Part shown: positions 9,097-17,318 of the stretch, piece by piece
Layout of the letters: the number at the start of each line of letters is the position of its first letter
Numbering within the stretch: the stretch's first letter is position 1
Source of the DNA: Trichomonas vaginalis G3
Taxonomy: Eukaryota; Parabasalia; Trichomonadida; Trichomonadidae
DNA: 64,000 nt
NCBI RefSeq assembly: GCF_026262505.1
Contig: NC_067203.1
Coordinates: forward strand, 5,394,001 to 5,458,000
Direction: 5' to 3'
Position numbers and translations under genes: made by a program
Notes under the pieces: model-generated
The model's input: the letters and a program-made list of their open reading frames with translations, nothing else
Database searches by the model: none
What the model was told of the DNA's origin: nothing

Positions 9097-9891
9097 ATGA
9101 ATTTTACAAAACCACCGTTACCGTTCTTTGGAAATAAGAGTAAATGTAAAGATATTATATTGAGAGAACTTAAGAAACTACCGAATGGTCTAACATTTGT
9201 AGATTTGTTCGGTGGAAGTTTCTATATATCCCATTTGTGCCATATAATATTCCCAGACTCAAAGATTATATGCAATGACTTCGACAACTATATGGACCGT
9301 CTCAAACATATACCAGACACAAACAAAATATTGAGTGAGTTAAAAGAAAAGATACCTATAGGTAAGATGGAACGTATACCATTAGATAACAAAAATATTG
9401 TGAGAGAGGTTTTGAAAAAAGCAGAATATATAGACTGGGATACGATATCTGCTAGACTATTATATAGTGGTTCTATAAGAGTTCATGACATTGAAACACT
9501 TATGTCAAAAGTTTTATATCTTAACTATACAAATGTTTTCAAAGAGGACATAGAAAAATATATTGAGGGTATAGAGTTTGTGAGATGTCATTGGACAGAT
9601 TTGTATGAAAAATATAAAGACAAGGAAAATGTTTTCTTTATAGTGGACCCGCCGTTCTATAACACATGGGATTTTCAATACCAAGTAGACTGGACTTTGA
9701 GAGACTCTTTAGAAACTTTAGACGTTTTACATAACCATCCATGCTTTTACTTTACATCCGATAAAAGTGGTTTGGAAACCGTTATGAGATGGTTAGAGGA
9801 CATACATGACTATGAGTTTATATATGACAAGATAGAATATGAGAGAGGTCCTATAAACTGGAGAAAGTGTCACAATAAAGAATTTTATTAG
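9097..9891 (+). CDS. Dam-type DNA adenine-N6 methyltransferase (E1)
   Basis: A 264-residue class D12 (Dam-like) methyltransferase that would transfer a methyl group from SAM to N6 of adenine in DNA. The SAM-binding motif X region is PFFGNK (residues 9-14), motif I is DLFGGS (36-41), an acidic second-strand motif is CND (59-61), and the catalytic motif IV DPPFY is at 184-188. Length is normal for the family. It is the first gene inside the left end and reads inward. Adenine methylation is the main DNA methylation known in T. vaginalis, and related methyltransferases are associated with its Mavericks. This copy looks whole. Target sequence is unknown; GATC is only a guess from the family. Confidence 0.88.
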   Translation: MNFTKPPLPFFGNKSKCKDIILRELKKLPNGLTFVDLFGGSFYISHLCHIIFPDSKIICNDFDNYMDRLKHIPDTNKILSELKEKIPIGKMERIPLDNKNIVREVLKKAEYIDWDTISARLLYSGSIRVHDIETLMSKVLYLNYTNVFKEDIEKYIEGIEFVRCHWTDLYEKYKDKENVFFIVDPPFYNTWDFQYQVDWTLRDSLETLDVLHNHPCFYFTSDKSGLETVMRWLEDIHDYEFIYDKIEYERGPINWRKCHNKEFY

Positions 9892-9898
9892 TAAGTAA

Positions 9899-10030
9899 AT
9901 GTGGTTTGAAATAGGACTACTTGTTTTAGGTTTTTTCCATTGTGTCATTTATTTATTTGACGTGGCAGAAAAGTACAGAGAATATGAAGATGAACCAATG
10001 CCTGCAAATGTTCAGTATATGTACTCGTAA
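9899..10030 (+). CDS. Small single-span membrane protein (E1)
   Basis: A 43-residue frame, MWFEIGLLVLGFFHCVIYLF followed by a charged tail ending QYMYS. Residues 4-20 form one hydrophobic span. It starts 7 bases after the methyltransferase stop. No family recognised; position and size suggest a membrane-associated accessory protein. Confidence 0.5.
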   Translation: MWFEIGLLVLGFFHCVIYLFDVAEKYREYEDEPMPANVQYMYS

Positions 10031-10036
10031 GAGATA

Positions 10037-10043
10037 TTTTTAT
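10037..10043 (+). promoter_or_regulatory. Element promoter-like motif TTTTTAT, 10 nt before ATG
   Basis: TTTTTAT followed by a 10-nt spacer and ATG at 10054. The same motif with a 9-10-nt spacer precedes many other Maverick genes in the window, including 10435, 14267, 14440, 15979, 19988, 38797, 40736 and 48623. Confidence 0.55.
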
Positions 10044-10053
10044 CTAATATTAA

Positions 10054-10416
10054 ATGGACGCACAGAACTTAGCGAATGCACAGCAACCTGGACAACCAAA
10101 CCCAGAGAATATTCCAAATGAAGTTAGAATACAAACTGCAATGGCAAACTATGGTCAAGTGCCAACAGATGTACAAATGCAAACTGCCATGTCAAATGAC
10201 GCTGCGTTAGGTTTGCCACCATGGTATGCAAATATGAGATGGAAAGAGTTTTATACAAACCCTGAAGTGGGATATAAACAACTTTATGCAGATGACGCGA
10301 ACACAGGAGTTGACCCAGAATATGTTTTCTACCAGAGGAGAAACAGAATGTATGAGCTCCAGTTAAAGAATGCTATGGAACTCAACAGGAAACGTAAGAG
10401 ACTAGGCGGACATTAG
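10054..10416 (+). CDS. Unrecognised 120-residue element protein
   Basis: The N terminus is rich in Gln, Asn and Pro and includes a duplicated segment (VRIQTAMAN / VQMQTAMSN at residues 24-48). The centre has aromatic residues (PPWYANMRWKEFY). The C terminus is strongly basic (NRKRKRLGGH). Preceded by TTTTTAT at the standard distance. It could be a small virion or nucleic-acid-binding protein; no homology is recognised. Confidence 0.6.
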   Translation: MDAQNLANAQQPGQPNPENIPNEVRIQTAMANYGQVPTDVQMQTAMSNDAALGLPPWYANMRWKEFYTNPEVGYKQLYADDANTGVDPEYVFYQRRNRMYELQLKNAMELNRKRKRLGGH

Positions 10417-10417
10417 A

Positions 10418-10424
10418 TTTTTAC
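10418..10424 (+). promoter_or_regulatory. Element promoter-like motif TTTTTAC, 10 nt before ATG
   Basis: TTTTTAC, 10-nt spacer ATATAGTAAA, then ATG at 10435. Spacing and the A-run before ATG match the other motif instances. Confidence 0.55.
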
Positions 10425-10434
10425 ATATAGTAAA

Positions 10435-10677
10435 ATGGGTTTCTTCAGTAGTATTGGAAACTTCTTCAGAAGAGTTGGAAGAGGTATATGGAATGGAATA
10501 AAAACCGTAGGAAGAGGAATTTGGAACGGAGTCAAAAATATTGGTAAAAGAGTAGGTCAGTTCGTTGGTATTATACCTAAAGACCCTGAACCAGAAGAAC
10601 AAGCTCCTGTTATACAACAGCCTGAACTTGCACCACAGTCTAGTTGGCAACCAAATCCAACACCTCAACCGTATTAA
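10435..10677 (+). CDS. Small amphipathic, probably myristoylated protein (E1)
   Basis: An 80-residue protein. It begins MGFFSS, which fits the N-myristoylation pattern (Gly2, Ser6). Residues 8-50 repeat a basic amphipathic pattern, RRVGRGIWNGIKTVGRGIWN and GVKNIGKRVG, with Trp and Ile on one face. The C-terminal third is a Pro/Gln-rich tail ending PQPY. Small myristoylated or amphipathic capsid proteins of other DNA viruses (for example polyomavirus VP2, adenovirus VI) act on membranes at entry; a like role here is inference from composition only. Confidence 0.6.
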   Translation: MGFFSSIGNFFRRVGRGIWNGIKTVGRGIWNGVKNIGKRVGQFVGIIPKDPEPEEQAPVIQQPELAPQSSWQPNPTPQPY

Positions 10678-10681
10678 AAAA

Positions 10682-11530
10682 TTATATTTTTACCGTTCGA
10701 TAGTAGTTGTATATGAAACTAAGTTCTAAGTAAAACGCATGGTATAATGGAATTATTCTTTTTCTTCCATCTGTAGTAAACCATACTTGAAAGTCTGAAA
10801 TACTTCCACTTGGTGGTTCGTATAACTTTGTAGGTTTTTCGTAAAAGTCATTTGCCAAGCATAAGAAAGAGTTTGGGGCCAGAAAATGAAAGCATGAACA
10901 ATAATAGCAGCTGGGTCGAAAACATCTTTAAATAAATATGGTTCATCTCTTGCATATCGACTGTAAATATTTGCTAAAGGAAGTTTGACTTTCTGATTTA
11001 ACATTCTTTGCAAATAATACCATGACATTGCAGTGAATTCTGTATATATTTGTTCGTCTTTCTTTGGATTGTCTTCGTAGATTTGAAATGACACTTGTGA
11101 ATTTTGTTTGTCCATATACAATTCTCACATAAAGTGTGCTCTCGGTATTTGCATATTCATCAGCATATTTTGCATAACATGAATTTATTTTATCTTCTAT
11201 ATTTTTTAACGCAGTCTGTAGAGAAGATGAAAGGTCAACTTGTATTAGCTCAATTTCTTCCCACATTTTTCGTTTCCCTTCAGATATATAATCTATATGA
11301 AACCTTACAATAAATGGAAAACTTTTATCTTCTACAGATACAAACTTCATTCTACGAAAGCCAATAGCTTTTGTGACAGATGGGTCTCTTAGCCATCTTA
11401 ATGGGTAGTCAAAACGATAGCCTTCATGCTTTACGGTCTCTGTCTCAAACTTTTGACCGACATTAGTAAAAAGTTCATCTAATGGTTTAGTTGTAGCAAC
11501 TCTTGAATTTTCTTTTTCTATTGGAAGCAT
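10682..11530 (-). pseudogene. Unrecognised element protein, paralogue of 15979-16839, broken
   Basis: Related throughout to the 286-residue protein at 15979-16839. Both start ML..EK...VA.TKPLD..FTN, then share YRFDYP.RWL..PS..KAIGFRR and a C-terminal aromatic region. No known family recognised. It is divergent from the tail-fibre gene with an 18-bp gap, suggesting co-expression with attachment proteins. This copy is broken. Confidence 0.6.
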
Positions 11531-11548
11531 ATTTTATCTAGAATAAAA
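11531..11548. promoter_or_regulatory. 18-bp near-palindromic divergent promoter region
   Basis: Only ATTTTATCTAGAATAAAA separates the start codons of two divergent genes (11530 minus, 11549 plus). It reads TTTTATTCTAGATAAAAT in the other direction, so each gene sees almost the same T-run/CTAG/A-run sequence. A comparable 17-bp gap lies at 23548-23564. Confidence 0.5.
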
Positions 11549-12880
11549 ATGTCGAAAGATATTGCTTCCATGAGAGAAATACAACACAACCGACAACTCA
11601 TTATGCAAGCTCTAAATAAGAACACAACAAACTTTTCAAACTATTCTAAGATATCTGAGTCATTGAAAGAAGGAAACTTAAAACTGACATTAAACCCAAT
11701 GACAGATGAGTTTCTGTTTCAAGACAATAAGAACCATACTGTCTGTATAAATCCAACAAAAGGAACTTTAAACGAGAAACCTATAAATGAACTTCTTTTG
11801 AAAGCAGATGTTGACAACAAAGCTGACAAAGAATATGTAGACGATGCAATAGCAAAAGAAGAAGAAAGAGCTAACAATGCTTATGCAACAAAAGAACATA
11901 CTCATCCTGAACTAGCAGACAAAACATATGTTGACAATAAAATGTCAAGTGAAGTGACAAGAGCTGAAAACGAATATTCTAAAAAGACTCATACACATTC
12001 TATATCTGAAATAACAGACTTACAAGAAACCTTAAACAGTAAAAGTGCCGTTGGACATACACATACCATTGCAAATATTACAAACTTACAAGAAACCTTA
12101 AACAGGAAAAGTGCCGTTGGACATACACATTCTATATCTGAAATAACAGACTTAAACGTTAGCCTTGAGAAGAAAGCAAATAAGAACCATACACATACAA
12201 GTTTTACAACTGTTGCTATAGAAAGTATTGAAGGAACGGTTGAAGAAACTGGTGGGGATGCAATATATTGTAAACCTCCTAACTTTCCACAAGGTTTAAC
12301 ATCGGATGACGACATAACGACGATGAGAAACATTAGATGTAAAGATGTTTATGTCATGAAGGATGAACATAATATTAAATTCACTGCTCAAGATTTATAT
12401 GACAAGAAAGCAGACAAAACAGAGCTTCAAACATTAAAGACAGAAATACTTCAAACATTATATCCTATAGGTTCTATTTATACGTCAATGAACTCTACCA
12501 GACCAGAAACAGTTCTGGGTTTTGGAACTTGGACTCAAATAGTCGACAGGTTTTTGTATTGTGCAAACTCTTCAAAGGAAACAGGTGGAAGTAAAACGAT
12601 TTCAGGTGAAAATTTACCTGCACATAGTCACTACATAGATTTAAGTACATCTCAAGCAGGTTGGCATAAACATAGATATTGGGATTGGTCAGCAATGACA
12701 AAAGGTAAAGGATATGATGTTAAAGACAACGTGAAGTTTGCTATAGATTGTTACTGGAGTAACACTGAGGGAGGAGGAAACCATACACATCGCGTTTCAG
12801 GATATACGCAAACAACGGGACAAAGTAAAGACTACATGCCACCTTACATGACAGTTTACGCATGGTATAGAAATGCTTAG
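11549..12880 (+). CDS. Phage-like tail fibre/collar protein (E1)
   Basis: A 443-residue fibrous protein. Residues ~85-225 contain heptad and beta-type repeats typical of phage fibres (GHTHTIANITNLQETLNRKS, in three related units with HTH motifs). From about residue 300 there is a receptor-binding tip like phage collar or gp10-type baseplate C-terminal domains: YPIGSIYTSMNSTRPE, a GFGTWTQI strand, GENLPAHSH, NHTH and a final MPPYMTVYAWYR. It probably forms a trimer that attaches the particle to cells. The C terminus converges on the integrase gene, the two stop codons overlapping. A second copy ends the window (63572-64000). This copy looks whole. Confidence 0.8.
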   Translation: MSKDIASMREIQHNRQLIMQALNKNTTNFSNYSKISESLKEGNLKLTLNPMTDEFLFQDNKNHTVCINPTKGTLNEKPINELLLKADVDNKADKEYVDDAIAKEEERANNAYATKEHTHPELADKTYVDNKMSSEVTRAENEYSKKTHTHSISEITDLQETLNSKSAVGHTHTIANITNLQETLNRKSAVGHTHSISEITDLNVSLEKKANKNHTHTSFTTVAIESIEGTVEETGGDAIYCKPPNFPQGLTSDDDITTMRNIRCKDVYVMKDEHNIKFTAQDLYDKKADKTELQTLKTEILQTLYPIGSIYTSMNSTRPETVLGFGTWTQIVDRFLYCANSSKETGGSKTISGENLPAHSHYIDLSTSQAGWHKHRYWDWSAMTKGKGYDVKDNVKFAIDCYWSNTEGGGNHTHRVSGYTQTTGQSKDYMPPYMTVYAWYRNA

Positions 12881-13826
12881 TCGTCATTTTCAACTTCTTT
12901 AGCATATTCGTCAGGAGTTGTCTTATATTTGTTAGGAACTGTCTTTGAAAGTATACCACCTTGAACTTTGACAAGTTTGAAACGAGGTCTGACAATAGTA
13001 GTTTTATCTTCTGCTTGCAGTGTGTACATTTTGCCATGTTTGCCTAAAACTTCATAATATTCTCTTGTATACTTTTTCTATTTTTACGAACACGAATGTG
13101 AGTACTGTCGGGTTCCCATGTTGTCATAGTCAATAGTATTTTCATATGGGTCGCGTTTAGGTATTTTCTATTTTTACTTTGTCACCTTTCTGAAGTTTGA
13201 AGCCCGGCATTCTTTCTTGTTTGTCTCTTTTGACTAAATTATTAAATATATAGTCTTTCTCTAAGTCAGGGTTGTTTTTCATTTCTTCGGGGGTGGTTTC
13301 CCAAACCTTTTGTTTACGGCTATTGTAAATATTTAAAACTTGTCTCATCTTTGCCATGGAGAAGTGTCTATATTTGTCGTCATATGACATTTCATTTGCT
13401 CACCACCTTGTGGTTGGTTTAAGTCTCTTAACATTTTTATACAACGTCAATGACACCAAGAGCAGAATGTTTTGGTCGACAATGAAATATTGGTTTACAT
13501 TTTTTGAACGCAGATAGTTTTACATCATCTGATTTGAAAGAACTTTCAAAGTCAGATGTCAGTTTTGTTGGATGGTATTTGTCAACGAAATATTGTCAAG
13601 CAGTTTTCACATCTAAAATATTTTTGGACCATAATGGTATGGCTTCACAGTATCTTGTGTTTTGACCGACAAATATTAGCCAGTATGGTGGTCCATCTGT
13701 TCTAACTCTCGGAATGTTTTCCAAGATATCCATAAACCAAGCATTTGGTGTTGAACTAAAGATTTTTATCATGAGTGCTTTCTTTGTCGCTTTAGAAACA
13801 TAGGGGTCCTTGTTTGGATTCGTCAT
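12877..13826 (-). pseudogene. Maverick retrovirus-type integrase (E1), broken
   Basis: A retroviral-like (rve) DDE integrase, the enzyme that inserts Maverick ends into the target and makes the 6-bp duplication. Recognisable are the WFMDILENI region with the first Asp, the GPPYWLIFVGQNTRYCEAIPL strand pair, the second Asp region and the helix with HSALGVIDGCIKMLRDL in the related E2 gene. A C-terminal SH3-like region follows (KLQKGDKVKIE). This copy is broken. It diverges from the amphipathic-protein gene with only 14 bases between start codons. Confidence 0.85.
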
Positions 13827-13840
13827 TTTTACTGTAAGAA

Positions 13841-14247
13841 ATGGGTTTATTTGGCGCATTAGCAGGAGTTGATCCAGATTTTTGCCCCGCAGTGGGAACA
13901 ATAGCCAGAGGTGTATTTGGAGTTGGAAGGAAGATTTTGAGTACATTAGGTATACTGAAAGAGAAAGCACAACCTATTATACAAACTGTACAGAAAGGTT
14001 TGGGATGTAGCACGAGATGCAACAAATCTTATTCCAAATCCTGAAACAAGAGGGAAAAGTTCAAGGATGGATGGACAATGTAGGAAGACAAGCAGGAAAC
14101 TATTATAACAAAGCAAATGACTACTATAACCAAGCAGGACACTATATGGACCAAGTGTGAAAAGATTCTTTAACAGAGGATATAACCATGCACAACAATG
14201 GGTAAAACAATAACCAACCTCAACCGCCTCAAACGTGGGGAATGTAA
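13841..14247 (+). pseudogene. MGLF amphipathic protein (E1), broken
   Basis: Matches the whole 133-residue protein of E2 at 62199-62600. N terminus MGLFGALAG is hydrophobic, followed by GRKILSTLGILKEKAQPIIQ. Compare the E2 entry for features. Confidence 0.7.
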
Positions 14248-14250
14248 AGT

Positions 14251-14257
14251 TTTTTAC
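14251..14257 (+). promoter_or_regulatory. TTTTTAC motif before small gene at 14267
   Basis: TTTTTACTGAGATGAAATG is present here and again, unchanged, at 14424-14442 before the next gene. In both, the spacer to ATG is 9 nt. Confidence 0.55.
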
Positions 14258-14266
14258 TGAGATGAA

Positions 14267-14421
14267 ATGAACAATACAGCATTGAGACAAATGGGTTCAA
14301 GATGGATTTGTCGGCTTCCAGCAGTTACACAACGTGTTTGTCAAGTTCTTCCTAATACCTCAGGAAGTTTTAGACCGACTTAAAAAACAACAACAACCAG
14401 TTGAAAACAAACCAAACTAAA
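14267..14421 (+). pseudogene. Small Arg-containing element protein (E1 copy)
   Basis: Begins MNNTALRQMGSRWICRLPAV and corresponds to the 44-residue gene at 62045-62179 in E2. Function unknown. It sits between the MGLF gene and the acidic/basic protein gene in both elements. Confidence 0.5.
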
Positions 14422-14439
14422 ATTTTTTACTGAGATGAA

Positions 14440-15042
14440 ATGACCGAAGAAGTTGAAACGGTAGATTTGACACCACAAACAAAAAGTTCAGAACCATTGT
14501 CAAAACCTGTCAAAGAACTTACAGATGAAGAAGAAAAATTCAATAATAGAAAGTGCCAGGTCTGGAAATACAAACCCACTATATAAGTCACTTTTCATAG
14601 AAATGGAACGGCTAGTATCTCAAAAAAGAAACAGACTCTCACAAATAAAATATTGAAGTCTGAAGGAGCTTTCGAGACAACAGATGGAAAAGTTTACTTC
14701 ACTGACCAACAGTTCATTATAGAACATCTCATTGACTTAGAGTCGAAATATTCTAAACTTTACAACAAACACAAAAAGTTGAAAGGAAAACAAAAACAAA
14801 TGGCATATGATATTTATGAAGATGTTGACGACACAACTGTTCCTGCAAGTAGGGTAAAGTCAGAGGAACCGAAAAGTGACGAAAAACTGATAGAAGAAGA
14901 AAAACCAAAAACTGAAGAAAAACCAAAAACTGAAGATAAACCAAAACCAAAGTTTAGTTTCCAAACTAAACCAAGTCAACCTTCATTAGCTGGTATGGGT
15001 TGGCGTCAAAGACTTATGGCAGCAGGCGGTTATGTTAAGTAA
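14440..15042 (+). pseudogene. Lys/Glu-rich element protein (E1), broken
   Basis: Corresponds to the 194-residue protein at 61426-62010. It has an acidic N terminus (MTEEVETVDL), a coiled-coil-prone centre (LIDLESKYSKLYNKHKKLKG), a tandem KTEEKP-type repeat and a conserved end GMGWRQRLMAAGGY. Unknown function. Broken in E1. Confidence 0.6.
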
Positions 15043-15055
15043 AGAAAAAAATATT

Positions 15056-15062
15056 TTTTTAT
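15056..15062 (+). promoter_or_regulatory. TTTTTAT motif before the polymerase start
   Basis: TTTTTAT with a 10-nt spacer to the ATG at 15073, within a T-rich run. The same upstream sequence precedes the E2 polymerase start at 61395 on the minus strand. Confidence 0.45.
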
Positions 15063-15072
15063 TTTTATAAAA

Positions 15073-15324
15073 ATGCCCCCATATAGAATGGATAGAAAGT
15101 CTGCTAGAATAAAAGCAGAGTTGCAAAGATATGGTTGGAGAGTTTCGAAGAAGTTTAAATATAGGAAGGGAAGACCCATAAAAGTCTATGACAAACTGGC
15201 TGGTCTTCGCTACGAAATGGATTTGGAAACAGCACGTGCCAATTATCCAAACAGACTAGAGAGGTTAGAAGAAGAACGTCTTATGAACATGCCTTTCGAT
15301 GTTAGTGAACATTGCATGAAGTAA
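15073..15324 (+). pseudogene. Protein-primed DNA polymerase remnant (E1)
   Basis: The first ~75 residues (MPPYRMDRKSARIKAELQRY onward) match the N terminus of the E2 polymerase at 61395. Only a short part of the gene remains in E1; the catalytic motifs are not present here. E1 would therefore depend on another element for replication. Confidence 0.8.
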
Positions 15325-15366
15325 AAATTTATTTTTTAAAAAGTGACATTTTTTATTTTATTTGAA

Positions 15367-15953
15367 ATGTACGCTGAGTTTGTTGGAGAAGACCGTTGGG
15401 AAACTTGTTTGTTAGATGAGAAATATGAAATTCACTGTTGTGAGTCATTTGAAGTCAGAAACAAAAAGACAAAAAGAGTTTTAAGCGAATGGGAGCGAAA
15501 TAACGGATATGCTATTATGAAGATGGGTGGAAAACACTATTTTAAACATGTTGTCATTGCAACTCATTTTATACTGAATCCTAACAATTTACCTTTTGTA
15601 GACCATATAAACCGTATAAGAAACGACAATAGACTTGAAAACTTACGTTGGGTCACTTGTTCTGAAAACAATAAGAACAAAGGCAAATTTGGAGATATTG
15701 TATTCGAATTTGTCGACGAACTATAGAAGATGAAACAATTGAAATTACAGACTATGGCAAGCATACGTTTGAGTTTTACTACTATAGCGAAGAACAAGAC
15801 TCTTTCTACTTTTATACCGGCGTAAACTATAGGAAATTACAAGTATATTTTACTAAGGCAGGCTATGCTTATGTAAACACTAGAGATACAGATGGAAAAA
15901 ACGTTCAAATACTTCTTAACAAATTCAAGAAGCTATATGGCATACTATTTTAA
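15367..15953 (+). pseudogene. HNH homing-endonuclease-type gene (E1), broken
   Basis: Contains a NUMOD4-like start (ETCLLDEKYEIHC...VRNKKTKRVLSEW) and an HNH_3-type core (KHVVIATHFI followed by VDHINRIRNDNRLENLRWVT and SENNKNK), the pattern of mobile HNH nucleases. A further region with FEFYYYSEEQDSFYFYTG follows. It lies directly after the polymerase remnant, a common type of site for homing genes. The gene as a whole is broken. HNH nucleases of this class cut DNA to copy themselves into empty alleles. Confidence 0.75.
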
Positions 15954-15978
15954 AACAATATATTTTTACATATATTAA

Positions 15979-16839
15979 ATGCTTCAGGTTGAAAAACAAA
16001 GAACAAAAGTAGCAGATACAAAACCGTTAGACTATATCTTTACAAATGCTGGTAGGACTATTTCAGATGAAGAAATTTCATCCCGAATATACAGGTTTGA
16101 CTATCCAATTCGTTGGCTTCAAAGTCCTTCAGATGCAAAGGCAATAGGATTTAGAAGAGTTTTGTTTTCAAATAGAACTAACGCATTTATGTTCGCAGTA
16201 TATTTTCATGGGCAGTATAAAGGTTCTGATGGTCTAATAGACAAATTTGACGAAATGAGAATCTTTACAATTCGTTCAGACGAAAGTCTTGAAAAAACTC
16301 TAAATGACTTTCAAACTCAAATGAACAAATATTATTGGGAATTTCAAGAAAAATACGACTCTTTACTAAATGGAACATACTATCTGAAACTAGAATATGA
16401 CAAGATGAACTCCACCGTTTCATTTCAAAAGATTGAAATTAACCCTCCAAGAGGTACAGAGTTTTTATTTTGGGAAGTAGACAAACGTTCTTGGGCACAA
16501 TTTCTTCGGTTACTAAACCAGAACGAACCATTACCACCAGATGGTCCATTTAAATTTATACTTCCACCAGCAGATTTGACAGTTTATAGAAACGTGTTTG
16601 ACCCTCAAAATGTTATGTGTCATGCAAGTTTCAGTTCAAGCAACAATAGTTTTCTATGTATTGGTAAGGACTTTTATGACTTTGCTTCTAAATTCTACGA
16701 ACCACCTAGTAACAGTTTCTCTGACTTTCAAGTTTGGTTCACAACAAATGGTGTGCAACATATTATTCCATTGTACTATGACTTTTATCTCGAATTGTCT
16801 TTCATATATAACTACGGAAAAGTGCTGAAAAAGTATTGA
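15979..16839 (+). CDS. Unrecognised 286-residue element protein
   Basis: Paralogue of the broken gene at 10682-11530. Conserved blocks are TKPLDYIFTNAG, YRFDYPIRWLQSPSDAKAIGFRR near residues 35-60, and an aromatic C terminus (FYLELSFIYNYG). Alternating beta-strand-like stretches suggest a soluble structural protein. Preceded by TTTTTAC at 15963-15969 with a 9-nt spacer, like the major capsid gene, so a virion role is possible. This copy looks whole. No family recognised. Confidence 0.65.
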   Translation: MLQVEKQRTKVADTKPLDYIFTNAGRTISDEEISSRIYRFDYPIRWLQSPSDAKAIGFRRVLFSNRTNAFMFAVYFHGQYKGSDGLIDKFDEMRIFTIRSDESLEKTLNDFQTQMNKYYWEFQEKYDSLLNGTYYLKLEYDKMNSTVSFQKIEINPPRGTEFLFWEVDKRSWAQFLRLLNQNEPLPPDGPFKFILPPADLTVYRNVFDPQNVMCHASFSSSNNSFLCIGKDFYDFASKFYEPPSNSFSDFQVWFTTNGVQHIIPLYYDFYLELSFIYNYGKVLKKY

Positions 16840-16961
16840 ATGTGAAGATATTAGAAAATAACATTTTTTCTAACATCGTAGAAAACTCATGAAAACAATT
16901 TATTTTTGACACTTTCACAAAAAACATAAAAGCTCTCATCTAATGGCTCGATGTTGTCCAT

Positions 16962-17318
16962 TGTTCTGTTTCAGAACTAGTCTTGTACTGTTTTCAGAAC
17001 TAGTCTTGTACTGTTTCAGAACAATATTTGTACTGTTTCAGAACAAGACTTGTACTTTTTCAGAACAAATTTCCCGTCAAAGCTCTCAATTTGTGAGAAA
17101 AATTTTCTGTTTCAGAACAATATTTGTACTGTTTCAGAACAAGACTTGCACTACTTCAGAACAATATTTGTACTGTTTCAGAACAATACTTGTACTGTTT
17201 CAGAACAATACTTGTACTGTTTCAGAACAAGACTTGCACTACTTCAGAACAATATTTGTACTGTTTCAGAACAATATTTGTACTGTTTCAGAACAATATT
17301 TGTACTGTTTCAGAACAA
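16962..17318. repeat. 22-bp minisatellite (TGTTTCAGAACAATATTTGTAC)
   Basis: About 14 units of a 22-base repeat, varying between AATATTTGTACTG, AAGACTTGCACTA and CTAGTCTTGTACTG. Since 22 is not a multiple of three, all three plus frames stay open across it and code for CFRTI/VSEQ/LFQNN repeats; these are artefacts. It ends at the ATG of a partial gene at 17318. Confidence 0.9.

Noticed and set aside
11549-12880. Bacteriophage contamination explaining the fibre gene
   Set aside because: It lies inside a Maverick with both ends and target duplication, shares the element's base composition, and has a second copy in E2.
12741-13037. Short frames opposite the integrase region, and similar ones at 63415-63711
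   Set aside because: They are out-of-frame shadows of the integrase C terminus and fibre gene.
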